Positions 1-8,982 of a stretch of 64,000 nucleotides of DNA are shown here, in pieces (position 1 is the first letter of the stretch; the number at the start of each line of letters is the position of its first letter). Source of the DNA: Micromonospora carbonacea (GTDB taxonomy: Bacteria; Actinomycetota; Actinomycetes; Mycobacteriales; Micromonosporaceae); NCBI RefSeq assembly GCF_014205165.1, contig NZ_JACHMZ010000001.1, positions 4,446,501 through 4,510,500 on the forward strand. Direction: 5' to 3'. The notes below the pieces were generated by a model that was not told where the DNA came from, searched no databases, and saw nothing but the letters and a program-made list of their open reading frames with translations. Made by a program: the position numbers and the translations under genes.

Positions 1-963
1 TCAGGCGCGGTCGGCGAAGAGCCGGCCGACCGCCCGGTGCGCCGGGAGGATCGAGCGCCGCTCGGCGTCGGCGTCGGCGACGCCGACCAGCAGGTCCAGG
101 AAGTGGTCGAGCTGGGCGGCCAGCGGCTCCCGGTTGGAGACCAGCTCCGGCACCTCCATGATGCTCTGCTGCCGGTAGCCCCGGCCGTCGGGCGTCGCCG
201 CGTCCAGCGACACGTGCCGGTAGATGGTGACGTCCCGGCGGATCAGATCCGCCTCGATCAGCCGGTCCACCTCGCTCACGACCAGCGTCCGCACCTTCCG
301 CTGGCCGATCCGGCTCGCCGAGACGTTGGCCAGCGCCGCGCCGCCGAAGGTCAGCAGGGCCTCGGCGACGTCCTCCGCGCCGGGCAGCGAGCCCGGGTGG
401 AAGTGGCCCAGCACGCCGCGTACGTCGGTCGGCTCCTGCCCGCCGAACACCCGGACGGCCAGGTCCACGTCGTGGATCAGCAGGTCCCAGGCCACGCCGG
501 TGCGGATCCGCGGCGCGTACGGTGAGTGCCGGGTGACGGTGAGGTGCACCGGGTTGTCGACCAGGGCGAGCGCGGTGAGCACCGCCGGGTTGAACCGCTC
601 CAGCAGCCCGCACACCAGCGGGACCCCCCGCTTCTCGGCGGTGGCCACGACGTCCTCGGTCTCGGCGAGACTGCCGCAGACCGGCTTCTCGATCAGCAGC
701 GGCTTGTCGGCGGCGAGCACCTCACCGGCGAGGGCGTGGTGGAACTCGGTGGGGGCGGCGATCACGACCGCGTCGACGTCGGACAGGTCCGACCCGTCGG
801 GCGCCCACCGCGCGCCGTACCGGTCGGCCACCGCCCGGCCGACGGCCTCGCGGGGCTCGACGACCCGCACCAGCCGGGCCCGGTCGGACTGGGCGATGAC
901 CCGCGCGTGCAGGGCGCCCATCACGCCCGTGCCGACGAGGGCGAAGCGCACCGGGGCGGTCAC
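1..963 (-). CDS. Gfo/Idh/MocA-family sugar oxidoreductase
   Basis: This 320-residue protein is an NAD(P)-dependent dehydrogenase of the Gfo/Idh/MocA family. The N-terminus has the dinucleotide-binding motif VGTGVMGALH near residues 10-19, and IEKPVCG near residues 91-97 carries the EKP motif of the family. Length and domain order are normal for the family. The GTG start overlaps the stop of the upstream aminotransferase by 4 bases, so the two are probably co-translated. Oxidase plus DegT aminotransferase is the pairing used to make amino sugars by oxidising a nucleotide-sugar hydroxyl and then transaminating it, as WbpB and WbpE do. That assignment is inference; the substrate cannot be read from the sequence. 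The stop codon occupies the first three bases of the window, so the gene is complete. Confidence 0.87.
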   Translation of the reverse strand: MTAPVRFALVGTGVMGALHARVIAQSDRARLVRVVEPREAVGRAVADRYGARWAPDGSDLSDVDAVVIAAPTEFHHALAGEVLAADKPLLIEKPVCGSLAETEDVVATAEKRGVPLVCGLLERFNPAVLTALALVDNPVHLTVTRHSPYAPRIRTGVAWDLLIHDVDLAVRVFGGQEPTDVRGVLGHFHPGSLPGAEDVAEALLTFGGAALANVSASRIGQRKVRTLVVSEVDRLIEADLIRRDVTIYRHVSLDAATPDGRGYRQQSIMEVPELVSNREPLAAQLDHFLDLLVGVADADAERRSILPAHRAVGRLFADRA

Positions 964-2060
964 GCGCCCACCGCCTTGCGCACGGCCTCGACGACCCGGT
1001 CAACGTCGCCGTCGGCGAGGTGGTGGTGCACCGGCAGGGACAGGCACTGCCGGGCCACCCGTTCGGCGACCGGCGCGGGGTCGGCGACCACCCGGGGGTG
1101 CTCCCGGTAGCAGTCGTAGTCGTAGACCGCCTTCGGGTAGTAGACGCCGCAGCCCACCCCCTGCTCCCCCAGCCGGGCGGCCACCTCGTCGCGGCTGGCC
1201 GGCGCGGCGTCGGTGACCAGGACGGTGTACTGGTGCCAGACGTGCGTCCGGCCCGGCAGCTCGGCCGGCAGGCGCAGGCCCGGCACGTCCGCCAGGCCGG
1301 CGTGCAGCCGGGCCGCGTTGTCCCGGCGGCGCGCGACGGTGTCGGCGTAGCCGGCGAGCTGCGGGATGCCGAGCGCGGCCTGCAGGTCGGTGAGCCGGTA
1401 GTTGTGGCCGGCGACCTCGTACTGGTAGCGCTGGCGCATGCCCTGGTTGCGCAGCACCCGCAGCCGGTCGGCGAGGACGGCGTCGTCGGTGGTGATCATG
1501 CCGCCCTCGCCGGTGGTGAGGTTCTTCGTGGCGTACAGGGAGAAGGCGCCCAGGCCGAAGCTGCCGGCCCCCCGCCCGCCGACCGTCGCGCCGAGTGACT
1601 GCGCGGCGTCCTCGACCAGGCCCAGGCCGTGCCGCTCGACCAGGGGCACGATCGCGCCCATGTCGGCCGGCTGGCCGTACAGGTGCACCGGCATGACGAC
1701 CCGGGTACGCGCACCGAGCGTGGCGGCGAGGGCCGCCGGGTCCAGGCAGAAGTCGTCCTCGCGGATGTCGGCGAACCGCGCGGTCGCCCCGGCCTCGAGG
1801 ATCGCGTTGAGGGTGGCGACGAACGTGAACGGGCTCGTCACGACCTCGTCGCCGGGCCGCAGGTCGAGCACCTCCAGTGCGGCGACCAGCGCCGTCGTGC
1901 CGTTGTTGACCGCCACCGCGTGCTCCACCCCGACCAGGTCGGCGAACTCGCGTTCCAGCCGGGCCACCATCGGACCCTGCGCGAGCACGCCGGAGCGGAT
2001 CACCTCCACCGCCAGCTGTTCGGCCTTCTCGTCGAGTTTCACGACGGAAATGGGGATCAC
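960..2060 (-). CDS. DegT/DnrJ/EryC1/StrS-family sugar aminotransferase
   Basis: This 366-residue PLP enzyme transfers an amino group to a nucleotide-linked keto-sugar. The NNGTTAL segment near residues 52-58, VEDAAQSLGA near 149-158 and the PLP lysine K179 in ATKNLTTGEGG are the hallmarks of the family. The segment VHLYGQPADM near residues 125-134 resembles WbpE-type 3-aminotransferases. The GTG start is preceded by GAGGAG with a 7-base spacer. It is the first gene of a two-gene unit with the Gfo/Idh/MocA oxidoreductase. The most likely role is making an amino sugar for the surface polymer; the position aminated is not deducible from sequence alone. Confidence 0.9.
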   Translation of the reverse strand: MIPISVVKLDEKAEQLAVEVIRSGVLAQGPMVARLEREFADLVGVEHAVAVNNGTTALVAALEVLDLRPGDEVVTSPFTFVATLNAILEAGATARFADIREDDFCLDPAALAATLGARTRVVMPVHLYGQPADMGAIVPLVERHGLGLVEDAAQSLGATVGGRGAGSFGLGAFSLYATKNLTTGEGGMITTDDAVLADRLRVLRNQGMRQRYQYEVAGHNYRLTDLQAALGIPQLAGYADTVARRRDNAARLHAGLADVPGLRLPAELPGRTHVWHQYTVLVTDAAPASRDEVAARLGEQGVGCGVYYPKAVYDYDCYREHPRVVADPAPVAERVARQCLSLPVHHHLADGDVDRVVEAVRKAVGA

Positions 2061-2192
2061 AGCACGTCTCCTCGGGGTCGGTGGCAGCGAGCACGGTAAC
2101 AGCGGCGGAGGTCGACACGACGGGCGGTGGCCGGCGTCGGGGTAGGAATTCCGCGCGGGCGCGCCGAGCGAGTGGGGCCGCGGGGCCTGGGC

Positions 2193-2198
2193 TAGTGT
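2193..2198 (+). promoter_or_regulatory. Possible -10 element upstream of the flippase-like gene
   Basis: TAGTGT fits the actinobacterial -10 pattern TANNNT and lies 66 bases before the ATG at 2265. No convincing -35 hexamer is visible 16-18 bases upstream. The call is tentative. Confidence 0.3.
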
Positions 2199-2264
2199 AG
2201 TGCCCTGCCCGGTCCGTCCTCACTTTCCGCTACGGACGAAACGCGACGCGGAGGCACGTAACGC

Positions 2265-3344
2265 ATGGTCCAGACCGTCCCGCGGAAGGATGTCGTCACT
2301 TCCGGCGCCCCGGAGCCGGGCGACGACGGTCTTCCCGCCGCACCGGCCGGCCCGCTGAAGCGGTGGCTGTCGCTGGGTGTCCGCGTCGCCATCGTCGTCG
2401 CCATCGCCGCCGGGATGGTCTGGAGCGTCGTCGACCAGTGGCCGCAGGTCCGGTCGACGTGGCTGGGCCTGGCCTGGCAGTCGGTGGTGCTGTCCGTCCT
2501 CGCGGCGCTCGCCGGGATGGTGGCCAACACGATGGCCTGGCGGGCCGCCGTGCGCGACCTGGAACACCGGGTGTCCGTGCCCGCCGCCCTGCGCATCTGC
2601 CTGGTGGGCCAGCTCGGCAAGTACATCCCCGGCAGCGTGTGGGCGTACGTGCTCCAGGTCGAGCTGAGCCGGCGGGCCGGCCTGCCCCGGGCCCGCGCCT
2701 TCCTGGCCACCCTGGTCTCCGTGGGCCTCGGCGTGACGGCCGCGCTGGGCCTCGGCCTGCTCAGCCTGCCGGCGCTGCGCGAGGCGGCCGGCGGCGGCGA
2801 CTCCACGTACGCCGACTCGGTGCGGGTCGCGCTGTGGATCGTGGCGGCGCTGTTCCCGGTCGCGCTGGTCTGCGCGGTGCCGCGGGTGCTCACCGCGCTG
2901 GTGCAGCTCGCCCTGAAGGTGCTGCGCCGCCCGCCGTTGACGCACCGCCTCACCTGGCCGGGCGTGTCGCGGGTGGTGGGCTGGAGCGCGCTGGGCTACA
3001 CCCTGTTCGGCGTGCACCTGTGGCTGCTCGCCAACGCCCAGGCCACTCCCGGCGTGGAGGGGCTGCTGCGCAGCGTCGGGTCGTTCGCCATCGCGATGAC
3101 CGTCGGCATGTTCGCCTTCCTCTCCCCCTCCGGGCTCGGCGTACGGGAGGCCGTGCTGGTCGCCGCGCTGGCCCCGTTCCTGGACGGCAACGGCGGCGTC
3201 GGCGCGGCGATGGGCATCGCGCTGGCGTCCCGGCTCATCTTCACCATCGCCGACGTGCTCGCCGCCGGCCTGGCCGCCCTGTCCGGGGTGCGTCAGCTCC
3301 GCCGGGACGCCCCGACGGAGACGTCCGCCACCCCCGCCGGCTAG
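2265..3344 (+). CDS. Flippase-like / lysylphosphatidylglycerol-synthase transmembrane domain protein (UPF0104 type)
   Basis: This 359-residue polytopic inner-membrane protein has about eight hydrophobic segments, beginning with VAIVVAIAAGMVWSVV after a 35-residue cytoplasmic N-terminus. The segments GQLGKYIPGSVWAY and SPSGLGVREAVLVA match the pattern of the MprF/YbhN flippase-like domain; the soluble synthase half of MprF is absent. Members without that half often sit in polysaccharide loci, where a lipid-linked precursor transport role has been proposed but is not settled. The ATG follows GGAGGCACGTAACGC. It is transcribed away from the aminotransferase pair and ends 18 bases from the convergent LuxC-like gene. 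Confidence 0.75.
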   Translation: MVQTVPRKDVVTSGAPEPGDDGLPAAPAGPLKRWLSLGVRVAIVVAIAAGMVWSVVDQWPQVRSTWLGLAWQSVVLSVLAALAGMVANTMAWRAAVRDLEHRVSVPAALRICLVGQLGKYIPGSVWAYVLQVELSRRAGLPRARAFLATLVSVGLGVTAALGLGLLSLPALREAAGGGDSTYADSVRVALWIVAALFPVALVCAVPRVLTALVQLALKVLRRPPLTHRLTWPGVSRVVGWSALGYTLFGVHLWLLANAQATPGVEGLLRSVGSFAIAMTVGMFAFLSPSGLGVREAVLVAALAPFLDGNGGVGAAMGIALASRLIFTIADVLAAGLAALSGVRQLRRDAPTETSATPAG

Positions 3345-3362
3345 GCCGGCCCGGGCGGCAGG

Positions 3363-4601
3363 TCAGCGGGTGACGACGCTGGTGATCCGGGTGAACTCGC
3401 GCATCAGGTCGTAGCCGTCCCAGGTGGCGGCGAAGCTCAACGCGTCGCCGACCGGCACGATCCGGTCGACCCCGCGCCCGGCCAGCGCGCGGGCGAAGGC
3501 GACCAGCTCGTCGGCGGCGAACCCGAAGTGGGTGACGGTCTGGTCACGGCGCACCACCACCGGCGCGAGGTCGGCCAGGCTGTCGACGCGCGCCTGCGGG
3601 AACGTGCCGACGCCGAGCCAGCGGCGCGGGATGTCGTCCGGCCCGGCCAGCTCCACCGTCGCCAGGTCGTTGCCGTCGAAGTGGATGGCCGTGGCCGCCC
3701 CCTCGACGGCCAGGCCGTAGGTGGCGACCCGCTTCTCCACCGCCATCGCGGCGTCGACCTCGGGCCGCTTGCCGTCGAGCACCCTCCGTAGCCGGGACAG
3801 CAGGTCCGCGCGGGCGGCCCCGGTGCTGGCCGGGTCGCCGACCCAGTAGACGGCGCGGGGCGAGGCGCAGGCCGCCTGGTCGAACCAGTACGCGTCGTTG
3901 TAGAGGCCGAGGGCGGCGGCGTCGCGGTCGGCCTCGGCGGCGGCGAGCCAGCCGGCCGCCCCGATCACCGTGAACGACGAGCGGTCCGGGAAGGTCAGGT
4001 CCCGGGCGTGCGGGGCGAGCGGGTGCCGGCGGATCTCGCCGACGGACCGGTCGCCGCCCCAGATCACCCGCAGGTCCGCCGCGGCCGACAGCGCGGCGGT
4101 CACCGCGTCGTCACGCCCGTACGTGACCATCCGCTGGGTCTGCCGCACCACGTCGTCGGCGTCGGCGAGGGTGTCGCCGAGCGCGTCGAGCACCGCGTCG
4201 GCGGCGCCCGCCGACCGGGACGAGATGCGCACCACGTTGGCGTTGCCGGCGAGCGCGGACAGTGCCCACGAGTAGACGAAGATGGTGTCGACGTTCGCCG
4301 GCGGCACGTGGAAGACCAGCCCCCGGGGGAAGCGGAGCTGGCCGGGCTCGTCCGCGACCCGGGCGAGCGCCCTGGCGATCTCGCCCCGGCGCAGGAAGAA
4401 GCCGAGGGAGGCCAGCTCCGGGTGCCGGCGGGCCACCGCCGGGCGCAGCAGCCGCCGGGCGAACGCCACCAGGAACTCGACGATCCGGTCGTCGCCGACG
4501 GTCAGCGGGCCGCCGGCCGGCACCGCGCGCAGCGCGGCGACGAGGTCGTCGACGTCGGTCGCGCCGCCGGCCGGGAACCGCTCGACGACCTTGCCGCTCA
4601 T
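3363..4601 (-). CDS. LuxC-like acyl reductase (acyl-CoA/acyl-protein reductase)
   Basis: The 412-residue protein belongs to the LuxC family, which reduces an activated acyl group to an aldehyde with NADPH. Family features visible are FHVPPANVDTIF near residues 97-108, the nucleotide-binding region around GNANVVRIS, and the catalytic cysteine C245 in FDQAACASP. The start was placed at the ATG at 4601 because the alternative GTG 24 residues upstream adds only an arginine-rich extension. It is the last gene of a minus-strand unit: glycosyltransferase, AMP-ligase, LuxE-like, LuxC-like. No luciferase genes are present, so bioluminescence is not implied. The likely job is reducing an acyl group destined for a surface glycan (inference). 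Confidence 0.8.
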   Translation of the reverse strand: MSGKVVERFPAGGATDVDDLVAALRAVPAGGPLTVGDDRIVEFLVAFARRLLRPAVARRHPELASLGFFLRRGEIARALARVADEPGQLRFPRGLVFHVPPANVDTIFVYSWALSALAGNANVVRISSRSAGAADAVLDALGDTLADADDVVRQTQRMVTYGRDDAVTAALSAAADLRVIWGGDRSVGEIRRHPLAPHARDLTFPDRSSFTVIGAAGWLAAAEADRDAAALGLYNDAYWFDQAACASPRAVYWVGDPASTGAARADLLSRLRRVLDGKRPEVDAAMAVEKRVATYGLAVEGAATAIHFDGNDLATVELAGPDDIPRRWLGVGTFPQARVDSLADLAPVVVRRDQTVTHFGFAADELVAFARALAGRGVDRIVPVGDALSFAATWDGYDLMREFTRITSVVTR

Positions 4602-4677
4602 GCCCGCACCCCGCCGCGCCCGACGCCGGCCCGGGACGCCGACGCGCCCCGCCCGACGATCCGCTCGTCGCACCCGC

Positions 4678-5727
4678 TCATGCCGCCGCCTCCGCGAACG
4701 TGTCGCTGCACCCGCGCGCCTCGGCGCGGGGCAGCCGGCCCAGGATGGAGAACCGCTTGCCCGGCCAGGCCCCGTCGTCGACGCCGTGCACGACGCCCCG
4801 GTCCTCGGTGAGCAGCAGGTGCCCCGGGTACGACCGGGGCATCGTGCTGACCACCTGCACCACGCCGGGCGTGCCCACGGGCACCTCCGCCCAGGTGTGC
4901 GGGTCGCGGACGATGACGTCGGCGAACTCGGGGCAGTAGAGCCCGCCGCCGTCCGGCCCCTCCAGGAACGTCGTGCCGATCTGCTCGACCATGCCGTAGA
5001 AGTTGTGGATGCGCGTCAGGCCCGTGTCGGCGGTGAAGCGGCGGCGGAACTCGGCGTTGTCGACCGCCCGGTCGACCAGCTTCTTCCAGCCGCCGCTGTG
5101 GATCAGGATGCCGTTGCTCAGGTCGAACCGGTGCTCGCGGGCCAGCTCGTAGAGGTAGAGCCAGGTCATGAACGTGAAGCCGAAGATGAGGAACGGCTGG
5201 TCGCCGTGGCGCTCCAGGAAGGCGCGCACGGCGTCGGGGTCGGGCCGCTCCTGCTCGTCGAGGACGAAGGTGTGGTCGCGGCCGAAGTTCATCAGGCCGA
5301 GCACCCCGGCGCCCCGGGCGGAGAACGACGTGCGGTTCTTGAACAGGGCCTTGGTGTCGACCAGCAGCATCGGCAGCCGCTTGGTGCCGATCACCGCGCT
5401 CAGCGTGGCCGACAGCATCTTCTGCTGCACGCCCGCCGCGTCCTTGTCCAGGTAGATCCGGCTGACGTCGCCGGTGGTGCCGGAGGAGGTGAGGACCTTG
5501 AAGACCTCGTCGTCGCCGATGCTCTTGAGGACGTGGTGCTTGAACAGCCGCACCGGCAGCCAGGGCAGGTCGGCGACGCGGTCGTAGCGGCGGCCGGGCA
5601 GGTGGCCGAGGGAGGCGAGCAGGCGGGCGTACTCGGGGCTGCGGGCCCGGTGGTGCTCGGTCAGCTCGACCAGCTCCGGCAGGAGCCGGGCCTCGCGGGC
5701 CGCCTGGTCGAGGGCGAACAGGCTCAT
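4678..5727 (-). CDS. LuxE-like acyl-protein synthetase
   Basis: The 349-residue protein matches the LuxE family, which activates a carboxylic acid with ATP and passes the acyl group through an enzyme thioester to a LuxC-type reductase. The adenylate-binding signature SSGTTGD lies at residues 81-87, followed by typical family stretches such as FGFTFMTWLYLYEL and the C-terminal LLLTEDRG. The ATG at 5727 overlaps the end of the upstream AMP-ligase by 4 bases, and the LuxC-like gene follows after about 76 bases. Adjacent LuxE and LuxC genes form the acid-reductase complex in luminous bacteria; here the same pair appears to have been recruited to glycan modification (inference). Confidence 0.82.
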   Translation of the reverse strand: MSLFALDQAAREARLLPELVELTEHHRARSPEYARLLASLGHLPGRRYDRVADLPWLPVRLFKHHVLKSIGDDEVFKVLTSSGTTGDVSRIYLDKDAAGVQQKMLSATLSAVIGTKRLPMLLVDTKALFKNRTSFSARGAGVLGLMNFGRDHTFVLDEQERPDPDAVRAFLERHGDQPFLIFGFTFMTWLYLYELAREHRFDLSNGILIHSGGWKKLVDRAVDNAEFRRRFTADTGLTRIHNFYGMVEQIGTTFLEGPDGGGLYCPEFADVIVRDPHTWAEVPVGTPGVVQVVSTMPRSYPGHLLLTEDRGVVHGVDDGAWPGKRFSILGRLPRAEARGCSDTFAEAAA

Positions 5728-7145
5728 ACCAGCGCCTCCAGCGAGCGGTAGTCGATCTTGCCGTTGGGCAGTTGCGGCAACCGCTCGACGGCCCGCACGT
5801 CGAAGCCGGACCGGTGCAGCCGCAGCCGCTCCGCCAGCCGCCCCGCGAGGACGCGCGTGCCGTCGTCGGTGCCGCCCTCGACGAAGACGACGACCCGGTC
5901 CGGGCCGGACACGGCGACGACGGGCCCCTGGTCGCGGGCCAGCTCCTCGATGTCGTGCAGGTTGACCCGGATGCCGAAGACCTTGCCGAACCGCTTGAGC
6001 CGGCCGCGCAGCCAGACGAACCCGTCGGCGTCGAGGCAGCCCAGGTCGCCGGTGCGCAGCACCCCGCCCTGCTCGTCGCCGCGGGTCAGGTCGGCGGCGC
6101 TCTCCGCGTACCCCATCATCACGTTGGGGCCGCGGTAGACCAGCTCGCCGACCACGCCGGGACGGTCGGTCTCCGCGCCGTCGGGGCCGAGCACCGTGAA
6201 CGAGCCGCCGGGCAGGGCCGGGCCGACCGAGCCGACCCGGTCGGGCAGCGCGTCGGCCGGCAGGGTGCTCATCCGGGGGCCCGCCTCGGTGCAGCCCCAC
6301 ATGACGTGGAACCGCCCGCCCGCCTCGGCGATCCTGGCGTGGAAGGCGAGGATCGTCTCGTCGCGCAGCTTGCCGCCGGCCTGGGTGAGGGTGCGCAGCG
6401 TCGGGTACTTCGCGGGGCTCCACCGGATCTTGTGCAGCATCTCGTAGTTGTGCGGCACCCCGGCCAGCGACGTCGCGCCGTAGGTCGAGACGGCCTGCCA
6501 GAACTCGCGGGCCAGCACGCCGCCGTCGACCACGAGGACGGTCGCCCCGGCGGCGAGGTGGCTGTTGAGCACGGACATGCCGAAGCTGTAGTAGAGCGGC
6601 AGGCTGGTCGGGGCGATCTCGTCCGGACCGATGGCCAGCACCCGCGCGATGGCCGCCGCGTTGGACTCCACGGCGGCGCGGGAGAGCCGGACGAACTTCG
6701 GGTCCCCCGTCGAGCCGGACGTGGCCAGCAGCACCGCGAGATCCGGGTGCGGCCGGTCGGCGCAGGTCCGCTCGCGGACCCACACCGGGCCGAGCACCCC
6801 GTCGTCGACCGCGCGGTAGTCCCCGGGCCGCTCGCCGGGATCCGCGCCCGCGCCGCCCTCGGCGAGGCCCACCACCACGGCCGGGGAGAACCGCCGGACG
6901 AAGTCGGCCAGCACCGCCGGGTCCAGCGCCGGGTCGAGCAGCGCCACCGGGCGCTGCGCGCGCAGCGCGCCCGCGTAGCGCAGCACCGCCGGCACCGACG
7001 TGCCGCTGCGGGCGAAGACCACCCCGGGCGGGAGCCCGGCGTACGCGGCGGCGTGCCGACCCACCTCGGCGGCGAGGTCAGCGCCGCCGAGGACGACGCC
7101 CGTGGCGGCGTCGATCAGCCGGGCGCTCGGGGCGACCAGGTTCAT
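5724..7145 (-). CDS. AMP-dependent acyl ligase (ANL superfamily)
   Basis: This 473-residue protein is a complete adenylate-forming ligase. The phosphate-binding loop TSGSTGDPK is at residues 142-150, the acyl-adenylate motif WGCTEAG near 282, the hinge motif TGDLGCLDADGF near 362, and the catalytic C-terminal lysine K463 in NGKIDY. It is shorter than most acyl-CoA synthetases. It overlaps the glycosyltransferase upstream and the LuxE-like gene downstream by 4 bases each, indicating one transcript. An acyl carrier protein gene lies just across the divergent promoter, so loading an acid onto that carrier is plausible. Substrate specificity cannot be read from the sequence. Confidence 0.88.
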   Translation of the reverse strand: MNLVAPSARLIDAATGVVLGGADLAAEVGRHAAAYAGLPPGVVFARSGTSVPAVLRYAGALRAQRPVALLDPALDPAVLADFVRRFSPAVVVGLAEGGAGADPGERPGDYRAVDDGVLGPVWVRERTCADRPHPDLAVLLATSGSTGDPKFVRLSRAAVESNAAAIARVLAIGPDEIAPTSLPLYYSFGMSVLNSHLAAGATVLVVDGGVLAREFWQAVSTYGATSLAGVPHNYEMLHKIRWSPAKYPTLRTLTQAGGKLRDETILAFHARIAEAGGRFHVMWGCTEAGPRMSTLPADALPDRVGSVGPALPGGSFTVLGPDGAETDRPGVVGELVYRGPNVMMGYAESAADLTRGDEQGGVLRTGDLGCLDADGFVWLRGRLKRFGKVFGIRVNLHDIEELARDQGPVVAVSGPDRVVVFVEGGTDDGTRVLAGRLAERLRLHRSGFDVRAVERLPQLPNGKIDYRSLEALV

Positions 7146-8371
7146 GCGGGCCTTTCCTCCGGCCTGGGCGGGTCGAGTTGGGGCAGCGGGGCTCCGGTCA
7201 TCCGGGCGAACGCCTCAAGGTGCCGCCGGGCCACCACGTCGAGGGTGAAGTTGGCGTGCACGAGCTCCCGCTGCGCCTTCGCGATCCACTCCCGCTCCTG
7301 CGGATCGTCGAGCAGCCGGATCACCACCTCGGCCAGGTCTGGCCCGTCGTTCGGCCGGGCGAGCACGAAGTTCTCCCAGTTGCGCAGCTCGACGGCCGGG
7401 AAGTTGGTCTCGGTGATGGTGCCGATGGTCGCCCGACCGGCCGCCATCGCCTCCAGGCTGGCCGTGCCGAAGCCGGTGCCCTGGAGGTCGTGGGTGACGA
7501 TGTCGGCGGCGGCGAAGAAGGACGGCACGTCCGCCGGTGGCACCACGCCCGTGGTGACGATCGCGTCGGTCACCCCCAGCTCGGCCGCCCGCTTCACGAA
7601 GGCGTCGTAGTAGATCCGGCCGACGATCATCACCTTGGTCTGCGGGTGCTTGTCGAGGATCGTCGGCAGCGCCTCGATCAGGGGCAGCCGGTGGCGCAGC
7701 GGGATGACGTGCCCGAGCGAGACGATCAGCGGTTGGTCGCCGATGCCGTACTCGGCCCGGACGTCACGCGTCGGGGGCGCCTCGAACCGACTCGGCTCCA
7801 CCGCGACGGGAATGTACTCGAACTCGTCGGGGGTGGCGAGGTACCGCTGCTCGCAGTACGCGCCGCAGAGCTCGTCCATGATGACGTAGCGCGGGCGGTA
7901 GCTGCGCAGGATCGGCTTGACCAGGAACCGGTCCAGGGCCTTGAACAGCGCCGTGTACTTGGGGTCAGGGCTCTCCAGCCGGGTGTGCACCGACAGCAGC
8001 ACGGGAATCTTGTTCCGCCGGGCGTACCAGCCGGAGAGCCAGGTCAGGTCGAAGAACTGACCGTGCTGGTGGATCACGTCCGGCTGGAAACCGTCCAGCA
8101 GCCTGCGCACGCGGCGCAGGTTGGCCGGGCGCGCCAGCGCGAAGGCCATGTCGAAGTCGATCGACAGGCCGAGCTGCGGCATCGGCATCGCGGGCAGCCG
8201 GACCACCCGGTATCCGTCGCGCTCCTCCTCGGCGGGCGCGTCCTGGTACGCCGCTGTCAGCACCAGCACCTCGTGACCGGCCGCCACGTACCGGGCGGCC
8301 AGTGAGGCGGACAGGTGGGAACTGCCACCCGGCCGGGGCGGGAAGAAGTTGTTGACAACAGCGATCCGCAC
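7142..8371 (-). CDS. Glycosyltransferase, GT4 type (GT-B fold)
   Basis: The 409-residue protein is a GT-B glycosyltransferase that transfers a sugar from a nucleotide donor. The N-terminus VRIAVVNNFFPPRPGGSSHL has the glycine-rich loop of the family, IHQHGQFFDLTWL supplies the central histidine, and the C-terminal domain carries the donor-binding segment GTASLEAMAAGRATIG near residues 300-315. The GTG at 8371 was chosen because AGGAG lies 8 bases upstream and the beta-strand begins directly after it; longer readings add only low-complexity sequence. It heads the minus-strand acyl-activation unit, suggesting that the acyl or alkyl group and this sugar meet in the same product. Confidence 0.9.
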   Translation of the reverse strand: MRIAVVNNFFPPRPGGSSHLSASLAARYVAAGHEVLVLTAAYQDAPAEEERDGYRVVRLPAMPMPQLGLSIDFDMAFALARPANLRRVRRLLDGFQPDVIHQHGQFFDLTWLSGWYARRNKIPVLLSVHTRLESPDPKYTALFKALDRFLVKPILRSYRPRYVIMDELCGAYCEQRYLATPDEFEYIPVAVEPSRFEAPPTRDVRAEYGIGDQPLIVSLGHVIPLRHRLPLIEALPTILDKHPQTKVMIVGRIYYDAFVKRAAELGVTDAIVTTGVVPPADVPSFFAAADIVTHDLQGTGFGTASLEAMAAGRATIGTITETNFPAVELRNWENFVLARPNDGPDLAEVVIRLLDDPQEREWIAKAQRELVHANFTLDVVARRHLEAFARMTGAPLPQLDPPRPEERPA

Positions 8372-8742
8372 GGTGGTGGCTCCTGTCAGCTCCGGTGGGG
8401 GACGGCGTGACCGGAGGAAGACCTGGACACGTGTGGGTATCGGTCGGGACGGTTCCGGCGCACCGCGCCACGCTACCGCAACCCCGGGCGGGTCACCGTG
8501 GACCGACCCGGTGCCCCGGCGTGGCCGAACTGTCCCCGCAACGAGAGTGGCCGACTCCGCCGGCACCGTCGATGACGTGCGAAAGAACGTTGGGCGAACG
8601 CCTGTGGGCAGCACGTCTGGCAGCCGTTGGTCGGCCGGTCCCTCCAGTAGGCTGGCCGACCGTAACCAGACCGGTCCAGGCGGTGGCGAGCCGCCGGACC
8701 ACGCCTGGGCCACAGTCACCGCTGCTGAGTAGGGAGCAACCC
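8372..8742. promoter_or_regulatory. 371-base divergent intergenic region with candidate promoters
   Basis: This stretch separates the minus-strand ligase/LuxE/LuxC unit from the plus-strand acyl carrier protein and SDR. A plus-strand promoter is suggested by TTGGTC (8627-8632) and TAGGCT (8648-8653) with a 15-base spacer, slightly short. A minus-strand -10 candidate, TAGCGT, lies at 8470-8475 reading leftward, without a clear -35 box. No protein-coding potential stood out on either strand. The shared region would allow coordinate control of both halves of the acyl module. Confidence 0.4.
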
Positions 8743-8982
8743 GTGCCGCTGTCCGACCGGCTCCGCGCCGTCTTCGTCGAGGCTCTGGAACTGGGCGGGG
8801 AGGTGGACGTGGAGAACCTCAGGTACCGCGAGATCGAACAGTGGGACTCGTTGGGCCACATGACCCTCGTGGCAGCGATCGAGGAGGAGTTCGACGTCCA
8901 GCTCGACACCGAACAGGTCATCGAGATGAGCAGCTTCAAGGTCGCCCTGGACATGCTGGCCGGGATGGGCGTCCGTGCCTGA
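8743..8982 (+). CDS. Acyl carrier protein
   Basis: The 79-residue acidic protein is a stand-alone acyl carrier protein. The phosphopantetheine attachment site is S36 in WDSLGHM, followed by the helix EEEFDVQLDTEQVIEM typical of recognition helix II and III. The GTG at 8743 follows AGGGAG with 6 bases between, which fixes the start. The end overlaps the next SDR gene by 8 bases. It lies across a divergent promoter from the AMP-ligase/LuxE/LuxC unit, so it is probably the carrier on which an acid is loaded, reduced or modified before transfer to the glycan (inference). It is distinct from a fatty-acid AcpP, since no fab genes are near. Confidence 0.9.
   Translation: MPLSDRLRAVFVEALELGGEVDVENLRYREIEQWDSLGHMTLVAAIEEEFDVQLDTEQVIEMSSFKVALDMLAGMGVRA

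Noticed and set aside
3363..5727. Bioluminescence operon
   Set aside because: LuxC- and LuxE-like genes are present but no luciferase luxA/luxB or acyltransferase luxD; the setting is a glycan locus.
8395..8742. Upstream extension of the acyl carrier protein frame
   Set aside because: The extension lacks a ribosome site and family similarity, while GTG 8743 has AGGGAG at proper distance and starts right at the carrier fold.
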